Source: Oscheius sp. JU75 | Taxonomy: Eukaryota > Nematoda > Chromadorea > Rhabditida > Rhabditidae | Assembly: GCA_037178855.1 (NCBI GenBank) | Contig: JASJZC010000005.1 | Coordinates: 558,001-622,000 of the forward strand | Reading direction: 5' to 3' | DNA length: 64,000 nucleotides | Shown: piece by piece, positions 48,015-60,700 of the stretch | Position numbering within the stretch: position 1 is the stretch's first letter | How the letters are laid out: the number at the start of each line of letters is the position of its first letter | Made by a program: the position numbers and the translations under genes | The notes under the pieces: model-generated | Told to the model about the DNA's origin: nothing | The model's input: only the letters and a program-made list of their open reading frames with translations | The model's database searches: none

Positions 48015-48115
48015 TGACATCGATCTAGATCTATCTACACAGGGATCACAAACCTGGCCAGCCAGGTCAGGTGGCTGACCAAAGGGGCGCGCTGTTTACA
48101 AACCCGGCCTGGCCG
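48015..48115. repeat. GGCCAGG-rich repeat shared with 63.7 kb
   Basis: The block with CACAAACCTGGCCAGCCAGG and GCGCGCTGTTTACAAACC is similar, inverted, to about 63670-63770. It holds several CCTGGCC/GGCCAGG units that can pair with each other. Family not known. Confidence 0.5.
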
Positions 48116-48171
48116 ACGCGAACATCTTTTGCGATGCCTGATAGTAACCCTTTTAAACTTGCAGCTTAACA

Positions 48172-48331
48172 CCAGCCGTCTCCGACGGCTTCGCCGCACT
48201 TTTATCTGAAGTTGCCATGTTTTTCCCAAAGTTGTCAACTAAACTTTTGTCATGCCATGACTTGCCAGCTTTTGTTTCGTGGTTCACACGGATAGACAGA
48301 CGGACACCGTTGCGCTTTAGTAGTAGAGAGA
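48172..48331 (-). mobile_element. Helitron-like short element
   Basis: On the minus strand it starts A|TCTCTCTACTACTAAAG and ends GCCGTCGGAGACGGCTGG|T: same ends as the 35554 copy, with a 6-base hairpin stem. 160 bases, no coding. Confidence 0.7.
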
Positions 48332-51091
48332 TACTGCTCGGACAATCGTAGTAATTTTTGTTTTACAGATTTTATAACACCAGAGACCACTCTGCTCAGC
48401 CGCTCGCATATTTCTCGTGTGTGTGCCTCTATCTATTCTTGTCTCACGTCGTGTTTCCGAATCGGCGAGATCGGCGAGACGTCAACCGTGCAATCTGCTC
48501 CCCTTCTGGCCAACTTCCGGGCGAAGTTTTGTGCTCTTTGAAACTCGACAATTGGCCTCGGGACTTTTCAGTCATTTTGTTATTGGTTTTCAAGGAGTCA
48601 TATGCTCCCAAAGTTGGACAATAGAAGCCTCAGGCCACAATAGAGAGTTTTGGAACCATTAGTGAGTCACGGAGGGTGACGTTTCGTTTCGGGAGACTGA
48701 GGGGATTGCCAAATGTATGTCTACCTCTATATCCCCAGAAATTTTGTATTTTCTTCAGTCTGTCCGCAATCCGCTATTTTTCTGTCCTCTTCTGCTTAGA
48801 ATGCTATTTTGAAACATTTCGTGTTCAATGTAGTAGAGAGCCTCCATGAATATTTCAACACGTTACAGACTTTGAGAAGCGCTGTAAGTTGTTCCAAGGA
48901 AGGCGTTCGTGCCTGTCCGACCAAGAAGGGCAGACAGGATGGTCATAAATCCGCCATGCACACCCCTCTACCATCCCAGCATTTTGGCTGCTGCTCATCA
49001 TCCTGTGCTTCCCGTTTTCGGCATCTCGATGGTGTGGGTGCGCTGTTTTTTATTGCGCAATATCTTGATTCAAATTTGGGATTTTACCTCGGTATCCTCA
49101 ACCGTAGGGCTATCGAATGACAACTTGATCGGAAAAAAAATCGTCTGTGACCGAACATGGTTTCTTTATGAGTCACTGCTATCTGCATTCCACCTTCACT
49201 TGTTGCTTAGTACACTCAAACACAAAGCTATCCGCGAGTTCTGGTAGCATTTGAACATCCAAAACAGAAATTTTACCCATACATTCTCGACTAACTATAA
49301 AAATCTCTTTCATTGTAATTAAAAGAGCGACGGCAAAAAGAAGGGTGATTTGGATTGTGCAAAAACGCGACCCATGGCTCGAAATTATTTCAGAATACGT
49401 AAGTCACTACACTTTCTCGAAACGATGAAATGAGACGCGGTTTGGGCTTTCCCAATTTGCCTACAGAATTCTATTGCCCCGTTTTTTTTGCTTTCTTTCA
49501 ATACAATTTGAAATTTTTGAAAATTTCCAACAAAAAAAACCTTCAGAAGACCCCTTCAGGGTTATCCAATTGTTCTGAATGTTTGCGCGCCGGGAATAGG
49601 GTATCGAACCCAAATTTTTTTTTTCTAGGTTAATCTCGGTGGCAAATTTTCAGTTTTAGCGCGCGCGCATTTAGCCAACGCGGAACCAAACCACCGCGTA
49701 GCGCTACGCGCAGTACACTTTGTCACCTGACAGCCTCGACTAGCAGAAAAATGTCTTGTTGGTTGGACATGATCTTACTCGTACTACATCTGGGCAAGGA
49801 GATAGTTTCTCACCCGATATGTTTCGTCGGTACAGTATATTGTGATTTGAACAGGTCCGCTTCTCGTTCAGCGTTTTTTTTTAATCTCTTTATAAACGTT
49901 CTCACCCGTACGCACACGAATATCAAAAGAAAACCATTTGTTAGTACATGGTCTTAATCTATTTGTGCTCTCAGAGTTTCTCCTTTGTTTCATCGACACG
50001 GTATCTTGTAAACGTTTTTATAGATCCGCTTGTTGTTGGTTTTCTACACGCTTACTACATTGCAAAAACTTTCCTGAATAAAAGCTAAACCATTCGGAGT
50101 TTTCGCCCGTACCACGTTGGGCAGCCTGCAGTTGTGATCTCTTACCACAATTCTTTCCACTCGACCTCCTCTCTCTCTCCCATTCGCTTAGTCGCCTCCT
50201 GGAGAGACTTGGCGTAAAGACACGTGGCTTCACGGCAGAGTGCCTCCCAAGTCTTATTTCTGGAAACTGGAGTGGATTCGGAGGCTCGGAGAGAGAGAGC
50301 AATCTTCGACATTCTGTCTCTGGGACAGCCCCCTTTTTGGGGGCACGTTTCCACATCGCTGAACGCCGTGTTGTCATCCAGAGGAGAGAATGTTCATGTT
50401 TTTGTTCTCTTTTGGGGCTTACTGTTTCTGCGATCATCTTTTAATGTTCGGCAACATGTTAATTTTCTAAATACCTTTCAGATCTGATAGTGTTTCAGTG
50501 CTTTCGACGGGATATACACCACTTTTTTGTAGTACAAAACATAGCCAACAAAACTTGAAGTCTAGCAGTCATAAACTCTATACTTCGAGGCGTTTTAGTC
50601 ATTTTTCCTACGCTACATCACAACATACGTAGCAATTCCCCAGACACTCACAACCATATCAAGCTTTACTGAAACTTAGAGGAACATAACAGTATATTCC
50701 TTCTCTCTCTGTGAAATTTCGCTATGACGAGCATTACACTTGGGTACCTCGAGCCAAGCCAATCTGATATTTGGCTGACACAAACGATATGGTCTCTTTT
50801 CTTATAATTTAGGTTTTACTCGGTGTTGCTTGAATTGATTTTTTTTTGAAACGGCTTAGCTTGGTTCAAGTCACAAGCCGACTTGTCTTGTGGCTCGAGC
50901 CAAATTCATCTATAGTGTTTCTCTAATTCTTTTCCTTTTTGTTGCAAGGCTTTTATGGATCAAATGCTCCCAATCTCTTCCAAACAGACAATTTTGGTGA
51001 AAATGAAAAGAATGCAAAATGAGAGAACAAATTACTCGCCAACGAAATGTTGAATTATTTTACTTTTTGTTGGAACATGTATTACCAGCTT
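48332..51091. other. 2.8 kb without a confident gene
   Basis: No complete gene. The only coding-like piece is the possible exon at 50142-50390 (-). The stretch around 50740-50900 repeats CTCGAGCCAA-like words in both orientations. Confidence 0.4.
50142..50375 (-). CDS. Possible lone exon, unrecognised
   Basis: Leftward, after an AG near 50376, the frame reads DVETCPQKGGCPRDRMSKIA, then NKTWEALCREATCLYAKSLQ and MGEREEVEWKELW, ending at TGGTAAGA, which could be a donor. Four Cys and the amphipathic character look protein-like, but I found no partner exons and no family. It may be chance. Confidence 0.25.
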   Translation of the reverse strand, partial: DNTAFSDVETCPQKGGCPRDRMSKIALSLRASESTPVSRNKTWEALCREATCLYAKSLQEATKRMGEREEVEWKELW

Positions 51092-51334
51092 TATTCTTCC
51101 ACCAGCTGCCGATGGCAGCTTTGCAGCCCGTTTGGTCTTGGCTTAGTATTGATAACAGGCGCCTTCGCCTCTTCCTTAGTAACAGAAGTTGCCCCCACAG
51201 TCGACTCTTCACCTTGTCGTTATGAAATGACTTGTCAGAATTTTTGGGTATTAGTGTTGACATGCAATTGTGCGGACACCATGACAGACAGACGGACGGA
51301 CAGACGGACACCACTGCGCTTTAGTAAAGAAAGA
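51092..51334 (-). mobile_element. Helitron-like short element
   Basis: Minus strand: A|TCTTTCTTTACTAAAGCGCA at the start and GCTGCCATCGGCAGCTGG|T at the end. The hairpin stem differs in sequence from other copies yet still pairs perfectly, which argues that the structure is conserved. 243 bases. Confidence 0.7.
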
Positions 51335-51512
51335 TTGAAGCAAAGTTAAAAACCTCATACTTTGCACCAAAATAATTATAGGAATCCGCTCTAGGCCATT
51401 CGAAATCTGTTTTTGCTCATGGCTCCAGGCTATACAAGGTTTCTGGTCTCCCTGCATTTCCTTCTCTACCTCTTATCTATTCTTACCCTCTCCAAAAGTT
51501 ATTTTTTTCAGA

Positions 51513-54500
51513 ATGGGCTGCCGTCCCTCCTCGCCCGAGCCTCATCCCGATACAGAATCCGATCGAAACACTCCGAGCGACCCTTCAAATGAGCCAGCCA
51601 CTGTCAAGCAGAGGAACTATCGTCCAAGTATAGCCAGTCTCCAGATCCCGAAAGAACTTGACGACATTAGTTCGGACGGAATGAGGTGAGTACATGTGTC
51701 CCAATTATGAAAGGGGGACCTTTTCTGTGGAGAGACAGCGGGACGTCCAGGGGGATGGAGGGGAGTTTTGGCTGCTACTTGGGGGTAAAAATAGGTAAGA
51801 CACTGTTTCAAGGGTTTGTTTTGGTCACCCAGGCGTCACAAGAACAGATTCTAGGTTTCTGGCGCTCAATTATATCAATAAGACTAAAGAGGTGGGGAGG
51901 GTGGATCGGCGGACTGGCTGGTAAATGGATGTCCTGGTTTTGCCTGACAAAAATAATCACTATTTCCATTTCTACCAAAACAGTCGGGCTCGTTTTCAGT
52001 CAAAATAGGGAATAGTGTAAAGGTTTTGTGTTTCAGTGTTTCTGTATAAGTCTTTAAAATTTTCAAAAACCAGTCTCAGTGTTGGATTGGTAGAAGAAAA
52101 GTGATGGACATCACTTTTTGGAGTCATTTTCCTTTGTCATAGTTTGTTTCTCTCCCTGCTCTCTTCGGAGCAAAGAACCTTTGAATAATAGCCAATTTTC
52201 AATGACGCCAACCCTGGACCCTATTGAAAACGAGCCTCTTCCGGGGGGAAATTCCGCTCGGATATGGTGAGGCGCGAAGCGGGAGAGATAATTTTAGGGA
52301 CTCGAGTAAACACACATACTACAAAAAGCCTATTCTTTCAGTGAGCGCTCTGGAGAGAATGAGACTGAAGAGAATATGGACTATCTGTGTCATACGGATG
52401 TGACCCTACAATGGCTCTTGCAACGAATGTCCGATAAGTTCGGGAAAGTTGTGGAAGAGGAACCTCAGTGGATCACAGAGAGATTGAACAGGCCGAACTT
52501 CAATGGTTGGTTTCGGTTTATGATTTTGTCACATTTGAGAGAAACGCAGTTCAAGATCCTTAGTCCGATATTCTCACACCTAGTTGTAGTCAACTTGAAA
52601 TGTAGCGCGAAATATGTCCTTGGTCTTCAAACTTAGAAGGTTAGGATACCCAGATAAAAGAAATTGACAAATTGAATCCTTAGACAACTTATACAATTGC
52701 TGAGACACAATTCTTTGACATATGAAGCATGAACCGTTCACCGCCTATTCGGGTAGTGCGTATTTTATTAGTCTACAGCTTGAAACAAAACTTAAGGATA
52801 AGGTCTGCTCTTTCTATCGAAAAACGCGATCCCTGTATTGACAGAGACAATGACAGCATTCTTGTAGCAGAGTAACTTGGCATATATCGAAAGTGTTAGG
52901 CAGGATTTATTGTAGAACTAAAACATAAGTAGACTTACCTTTTTGTAACAGAGTACCTTAGCAAGTATCAAAAGTATTAAAAATTTAGGCAAGGATTATT
53001 GTATAATTAAATAATTAGGGGGGGGGGGGACGCCTTATCGATATGCTGAAACACGAATATTTTTGAGACCATGTACTTGTGTACTACATTCCGATAATTT
53101 AGCCACCATTAGTTTACAAGTTGAAACGAATTTGCAGGTAGTAGACCTCTTTATCCACTTTCTGAAACATAAATATTTTTTTTTCTACTAAAAAACAGAA
53201 ATGGGAAATATCAGATTACGCCACTTCGTTAGTCATTCGGGTAACATTTGGCTGGGAGAATGAGGATCTGCCCAAATCTGCGATCTTGAAACTACCAATT
53301 CCGAGAGAGAATCGCGACGATGAGGACGGGAAGTACCACTACTTGCTCTTCAAGAGAGAGTGCAACGTCTACGAGTGGACCCAGCATTTCCCGAAGATTC
53401 CTGCGCCGAAAATTTTTCATATCAAGGTCGGTCTGATACTAGAATTGCAAACTGGTGCCGTGCACAAAGCGTGTTGTCCAACAGTTGTTTTCTCCAGAAA
53501 AGGGATTGCCAATATTTGGCGGCAAGTCAACTTTGAACGCTAAAAACTGAAGTCAAATGATCTGGTAACGGAAACTAAGCTTGTTATCAATAGAAATAAT
53601 CCATTTACATAATGGAATCAAACCCGGATAAATCTAGGGAAGATCAGTATAGCCAGCACTGAATTCTCTACTACGAGAAGATTACCATAGCCCACCAACC
53701 AGCCAAAATCTAAGGGGGATGTACTAGACGGTAGTATAATTCAGTTTTCGGAAATCATTATAACGATTCATCGGTGAGAAACGGAGATAGCCGCCAAAAT
53801 TAATTCGAGACCCAATGTTCAATCTTTATTCATCTGTACAAACAACTCCACTTTTTGAAACTCTGAGGACCGAATAATCATATTTTACCCTGTGATAATA
53901 GCTTTATAAAGATATTGAAACATAAACAAACTTATATTGTGATCAAGTAAAAGCTGCACTTTTTCAGTGAAACCATAGGTAAAGCTAGCGGGAGTAAGAC
54001 GCCAAATCTCTCCAACCTTATAGCCAGCAGTGTAACTATACAGGTGAAGCATAATCAGTTCTATCTTTAGTGTTTTGCACAAAAAGTCAGAGGACCAGTA
54101 CCAGAAATATAGATTTTTCATAAACAGTTTGCCTGAAAAAAACCTAAAAACGAGCTTACACCTTTTTTTGCAAAGAACATATTGGACAGATCACAAGGTC
54201 AAATGGCTACCTTCCAAGGACATCTTCCTCCTGTATAGAACTGCTGAAACCAACCCCTTTCAGCATCGGAAAGAAGGAGGCGGCGGCTCTGGAGTTGTAG
54301 TAATGGAAGATGTTGGGGAGAGAGGCACACAGCAAGAAGCTGTGAGAGGACTCAGTGTAGAAGTGGTCAGTGACCTGTTGAAACATTTGGCTCTGATCCA
54401 TTCAACATCGATGAAGCATTCCTCTTGGAGCACGTTGGTAAGTTTTTTGCGTCAAGTCTAACCAGAGACAAACGTTTCACTCACATTGTATGACCCCCTT

Positions 54501-56376
54501 TTGAATGTATGAAGCGAAAAAAGGAATCAAAGTTTAGTCGTTTCTACACATCTTATTGAAAAGTTTTCCCCCTTACATTCCTACAATCTAACAGTGAAAC
54601 AAGAAAAAAAATTTCCAGATAGCAGACCTACCTCCGTCCTACTACTCCTACATCATTGGCGATTTTGACAAGACGATGGACTTCTTCGAGAATAATGACA
54701 TTGAACATTCGAGATTTGTGGTGAGTTTTGAGACCGACGCTTTGACATAAAAGCAGCCGTCTTTGACGGTATCGCTGTAATCTGAGATACCCAAAAAAGA
54801 TCGACAGACATCGAACTTGAAGCGCTATGATTTCGGGGTCAACGCTGCCTCTTCCGGCTTTACAATGTTCAGCAAAGTTGTAAATCTCGGAAAATAGTAC
54901 AACTTTGTAGAACATTGAAAAGTTCGATTGTTTTGATGTGGAGACACCACGGCTGTACCGGTGTCCTCCAAAACTCCAGCCATATGTCGTACTGCTGAAA
55001 CCTAAAGCCATAGTCATTCGGACCTATTCTTTTGTGTTTAGCGGCATTTTTATAACTAAGAATTTATTCATTGCTCGAAGAAGTTTTTAATCCGAAAGTT
55101 TGTAAACGTTTGACACTGGCACTGAAGCATTTCAAGCAATCAGACCCGTTTTCTCACAAAACATCTTTGTTCCAGTACACAGCCAAATACTTCACTACCG
55201 AATATCTCCATTCTACTGCGACCGAGAGTTCTGACGAGCTGTCGGTTCCTAGAGTCCTGGTCCAGGGGGAACCCTACGCTCCCAATGTTTTTACTGATTT
55301 GAAGGAAGAGGACAAGGTGACAGCTCTCATCGATTGGACAGGTTGGTTAGAAATGTTGTGAAACCAAAACAAACTTATAGAGTGTCATTCCGGCTGCTTT
55401 GCAGAAGATCTGGCCAAAGCTATCTGCTGGAACTTGTCGACAAAGGTGGGTTTTTAGAGAGATGGGAAACGAAATAATAGAAAGTTTCTTTTGTTTCATG
55501 GTTTAGAGTTATACGCCTGGTTCGAGCGCAAACTAATCGCTGGTGGCATCTTTTCCTAAAAATTGCATTCTTGCTTTAAACATTTCACAATGAGATAAGA
55601 TGAAGCAGAGGAAAATATGTAAAACAACTCGTTTCAGGACCGCTTGGAATGCACAGCCTCTCTCCTGGAAGTCTACCACTACCACTTGAACGAGTTCGGG
55701 ACTGGAGACGTACAGATCACCCTGGAGGCTGTGAGGAAGGCCTACGAGCGATTTCTGCCCTTTGCTATGGTCACGCTGGTGGGGAAGGTGGGTCTAGTCA
55801 TATTTTCCAGCTTACTTGACAAATGAAGCCATCATGGTCGTAATGATGCGGTTCCAAACTCTTGCGTGATTAGGAAAACGTGAAACATACTTCGAGGAAA
55901 GTTTGAGGCAATAACTATCTCGGTAAATGGCTAGCTTCGAATCAAAAGTACCAGCTGTGATTAGTTCCCACTGTCATCCTATGCTTTTCGTTTCAAAAAA
56001 GAGTTATAAGGGATCGGAAAAGGTTTCTCTTCACTGTGTTCAAGCCGAATTCCAAAACTTATGCAGATACCCAAAGTCTTTTCACGAAAAGGAGAGTATA
56101 GATACTACACGGCGTAGCATGGGATAGGTTGGTGCGCAACCAGTATCCTCGGGAGTCCCATTTGGAAAACGCTCTTTTCCCTACCTTTATGTTTCAAAAA
56201 CAATTATAACGCGAACTAAGGGTGCCTTCTGTGCCTTTATCGATTCACGCAACAAGCTTCATATTTTTCAGGTAATGCAAGTCCGTCAAGAAGACGACAT
56301 CGAGACCTTGGTCGAGCGGGCAAAGGGCCTGATTCAAAACGTCTACGCGACACAGAGAATGATGCAAGATGGTTGA
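51513..56376 (+). CDS. CHK-type kinase-like protein with altered catalytic motif
   Basis: Nine exons: 51513-51685, 52342-52505, 53215-53426, 54264-54437, 54619-54720, 55176-55341, 55405-55445, 55638-55787, 56272-56376; the phase closes, giving 428 residues, the usual size for nematode CHK (DUF1679) proteins. TTTTTTCAG ends one base before the ATG. MGCRPS could be N-myristoylated. Family blocks: SLVIRVTFGWENEDLPKSAILKLP, FKRECNVYEW, IPAPKIFHI, GVVVMEDV, LLKHLALIHSTS, then RVLVQGEPYAPNVF and ALIDW. The catalytic motif is normally HGD....N; here it is Q305-G-E307 with Asn312 kept. Asp328 of IDW is present. The protein may be a pseudokinase. The join 53426-54264 is the least certain. Confidence 0.85.
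53011..53020. repeat. Poly-G tract
   Basis: A run of about ten G in the CHK-gene intron, unusual in this AT-leaning window and prone to slippage or G-quadruplex formation. Confidence 0.8.
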
Positions 56377-57724
56377 TATTTAACTTCGCTATTACCCATG
56401 TGATTTGACCCCCATGCTACAGATATCTTTCAATGAAATGAAGAGTGTTTTTGACCCGAAGCGGAGTATGAAAGTTTAACGAATGACGTCCATTTAGTGA
56501 CGCGCGGCAGGCAGGATGGGGATGGAAAGATTCGGTGTAATGGAAAGGGGAGAGGATGAGTCAGTTTTCTAGTTGTTCTTATCCATTTTGACCGACAGTT
56601 TAGAGACAGAGAGACGGAGAGACAGAGGGACAGAGACAGAGAAAGAGAGTCTGAGAGACAGAGAGACAGAAAAGAGTCGAGACTATTCCAAAGATCGCTT
56701 CCATACACACTGCCAGACGTGTCCCCTCCCGTACCAAGTAGGACACTGTCGTGTTCTGTTTGCTAAAGTGTTTGCCTCCTTCCTCTGGTGTCTGTCTCTT
56801 TCTGTTTGATATTGTCACTTTTCTCCCACAATCACCGGCCGAAATAGGCCCATTTTCTCCCGCCATTTTCACCAAGGGGCTGAGAAGAATCAGCTGTTTC
56901 TATCTGATTGTCTTTGATTTCGAAAATTCTTCTCTTTCTTGTGTCGTTGTGTCGTCTACTTTCTGAACACTCGACTTCCGTACAAAAAATGTGTTTTGAA
57001 TTTTGCGAAAAAGAACTAGACTGATTACTTTTACCGTTTTTTTAATAAAAGTTTTGAAACAACAAATTTCCTAAAACCATTTCTCCTGCCAGGATACCCA
57101 AAAAAACATAAAGTTGCATAAATCTGATTCTTGTGGCCATGAATGGTTAGTACAATCGGGTTGCTTGTTCTTTTTGTATCTGAAAAAAATACTGCTTCTT
57201 CCTTCTTCGAAAGTTTGTTGGTTTCAAAAATACTTAATAACTGTCCATTTCTGGGTAGTAAAGATGAGAACCACCGGAAAAGCCTAAAAGGCAAAAAGAA
57301 CATTGACCGTACTAACCTGTTAACAACAGATCAACGAAGAAGATATAATCAGACATGCGCCGTAGGCCCGGGCAAGCCGAAACCATTTGTGCTCATGATG
57401 CGCAACAGAAAGCATCAGGGGATCAAGGCTACATTTTTCAGCTTTTCAATTTTCTGCAAGAATTTTTTCTGGTCTACAACTTTGCAGAACATCGCAAAAT
57501 TTAAAAAACCAATTTTGACCCCGAACTGGGCTTGTTCTGGGACTGCAAGGAAGTTCAAACGTTTTAAGTTCTGCACATAACACGTGCGGGGAAAAAAACT
57601 GACCATACCTGTTCGACTTAATCTTTATACTGACAACTAAATATGTTCTTCCCACAGAAAAAAGCCCAACTGTGAAGACCTACAATACAAAAAATAAAAC
57701 TACTGTATTCAACATTCCAGAAAA
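56377..57724. other. Spacer between CHK-like and bestrophin genes
   Basis: No gene supported. A GACAGAGA purine repeat lies at about 56595-56680. The right end holds the bestrophin promoter or outron; ACATTCCAG ends at 57720. Confidence 0.5.
56595..56680. repeat. GACAGAGA simple repeat
   Basis: About 85 bases of imperfect GAGACAGAGAGA units, complementary in sense to the CTCTGT tract at 41785. Confidence 0.8.
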
Positions 57725-60700
57725 ATGACCGTCAACTACCACAAAGCCATCATGAAGTCCAAACCTTGGACATTCATCAACCTGCTCTGGTGCTGGAAGG
57801 GCTCCATTTGGAAGGCAGTCTATCTGGAAGTCATCCTCTACTGTGTACTCTACGCCGCAATCTCACTGATCTACAGACTGGGACTGTCAGATGAGAGACA
57901 GAAGTGAGAATGATTTTTAAAATGATTCAAAGAATGGTTATAGCTAAAAGAACGTATGAATATTTGTTAATACCGACTTTCAGCAGCTTGAAACTATCTT
58001 TTTTGACAACAGTGCCAACAAAAAAGTTTTTTGAGATGGAAACTGATTTTGCTTCAGTCAGTCTACGAGAGCTCGCGGGTGCAAGCGTCGACAGTCAGTA
58101 AATTTTCTTGTGTCTTTCAAAGTGTTTCAAGTAGTCTATATATTTGGGAGCTATTTCAAATTTTTGTTTTTCTTTTCTTAATGGCAGGTGTCTGGTTATG
58201 CTACAATTACGAAACCTTAACCATCCATCTGTTTGCCTAGTAACTTCAATAAGTCATATAATATTTGCCCAGTCTATTTCGCGCCTACTCGGTACCACGT
58301 TCGGAAGTCAACTGTTCAGTAGTTCAGCCAGATAATGGCTTTCCAAAACTTGGGAGCTATCATACGTTTGTTGAAACATTTCGAAACAGAAAAGAAAGAG
58401 TCCCAGAAAATCCAACCTAAAAATTTTCAAAACAACAATATATCGGCGAGATACTATACTTGGACAAAGAAACATGGCATTCCGATAAACATACCGATAA
58501 AACTTTTTTTTTTTTCTACAGAGAAAATTAAACTTGCAAATTCGCTTTGTTTTGACTCGACTCGGCTCGACCCGAGCCAAAAACCCGGCTCGAAATGCCT
58601 GGAGACGTAATTTTTGGCACAACGAGCGTAGAGGTTTCGGAAAAAAATAAGACGATAGGGTTGTTCAGGTAGGTATCGTAACGATACGAGAAACCCTAAC
58701 CTGGCTGCAAAACGCATTGAAATCTGGTCTTTTCCAGAAAATTCGAAGCCACAATACGGTACTTTGACGCCCGAATGAGCTTCATCCCTCTGGAATTGGT
58801 TCTCGGCTTCTTCTGTACCCAGGTCATCAACAGATGGACCAAACTGTACCAGACTATTGGCTTCATCGACAAGTTTGTTGTTTTTACTGTTTTCGACTAC
58901 ATCGATACTTCCGATCACTTTTTGCATAAGAGCTATTTAGTTATACTGTTGCTGAAACGAGAAGCTTTTTCAAAACACTAAGAGAGCACTTTTCACGTTT
59001 CAGTGTCGGTTTGATGACAGCCTTATATCTTCGAGGCACCTGTGAACGGGCCAGAAGGTACAGGAGGAACCTTCTTCGCTACTGTGAACTGATACAGGTA
59101 GGTATCGTAACAATTTTTCATTTTCGTTTTTCACCATGCTGTGACATGTATGTTTCAATTTCCTGACCTATCTGAAAGTGAAAATGTAATGCAATCTCCA
59201 GTTCCAAGAGAATTTATCTTTTCCGCTTGCCAATGTTTCGAAGCTCGGACCATGCCAGCTCCCATCTCTTATTAAAATTTTTTTTGTTCTGTCCCACTGT
59301 CATATACAGTAAAAACAATGTGTTACATAGTTTTTTGCTGATTTTAAACGCAAAAGTTATTCTGCAGCACACGTAGATCACTCATTTAGGCTATGTAATC
59401 TTGTATGATTTAGCCTTCAATATTACATAAACGGCAAATCGTGTAACAATCTTTAATCTTTTTGGTAATAGTTCGGCAGGCTCCCCCCTTCAAGTCAAAA
59501 ATTACGGTAGTTGCCCCCCTTCGTCTAAAATCGTGTTTTTCTCATAAAATTTATTAATTTTTCCAGTTTCTAACTGCGTTTATCAAATCCAGCGTGCAAA
59601 AAGAACCCTTTAGAACATGCAAAACGTCATAAATAACAGGGAAATCAGAGAACTATAAGTTTGAGACAAACCTCAAATAACTCGTTCTTTTCCGTAGTTT
59701 TTTCACTTTTCTTACATTCTAAGGGGTTTTTTTACACGCTGGATTCGGTAAAAGCCGTCAAAAACTGAAAAAGTTGGTAAATTTCATCAAAAAAACCTAT
59801 TCTGAGCGATATTGTAAAAGCGCGCCAAAAATTTAAACGAAAGGGGGAGCCTGCCGAACTATTACCATCTTTTTTAATCTTCTCCAAGACCTCATTGTTC
59901 GCAAAAATGTTCACATACTTTTATCTTTCAGCTTTCTGCATTATGTAGACTAGAGAAAACGTGTTATAATCTGTAGATGAAGTTTAGTGACGAAAAATTG
60001 AGATCTTTCCAAATGCTCATCCCGATCATTGTTTGTAAAACTGGTGAAATGGCTCATGCACATTTATGCTTCAACCGTCTTGTACAGTATCAAAAAAAAG
60101 TGTTACAGTCAATAGCTTCCAAAAATTCTCAAATCTTTTCAGGTCCTCATCTTCCGCGACATATGTATGCGAGTTCGCCGTCGTTTCCCGACCCTGGACA
60201 CGGTCGTGGCCGGTGGTTTCATGCTGCCGCACGAGAAGAAGATCTACGAAGAGTACGGAGACAAGAGTCCCCGATACTGGGTTCCGGCCAATTGGGCCTT
60301 GGACATTACCTATAAGGCCTGGAAGCATGGACACATTGAGAGCGAGTACTTCAAAGTCTCTCTCCAGGAGGTTTTTTACCCAATATTTTTTTGAACATTT
60401 TTAATTTTGAGCAAATCAAAACTTGGAGGACTGATCTGGAATGGGTGTGCAACTACGACTGGGTTCCGCTACCTCTCATGTATCCGCAGGTGACTTATTG
60501 TTTCAAGAATAAGTTGTAGTAGGGATGAAATAGTGTAGTACAATCGTAACTTTGTCCCGATGGTGAAGAAAAAAAGATATAAAGACGTATCTTTTGCAAA
60601 CTTACTGTTTGAAGACTACGGTATACAATTCGGTAAGCGGATAACGTTGATGCGTGCCTTTCATTACAAAAACAAGTGTTCTCAAAAGGTTCTAAAACCT

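Noticed and set aside
50018-50437. 139-codon frame (-)
   Set aside because: Shadow of the more protein-like frame at 50142-50375; no family features.
53286-53543. Continuation of the CHK exon past 53426
   Set aside because: ATCAAG/GTCGG is a fitting donor at the expected place, and the sequence after it loses family similarity.
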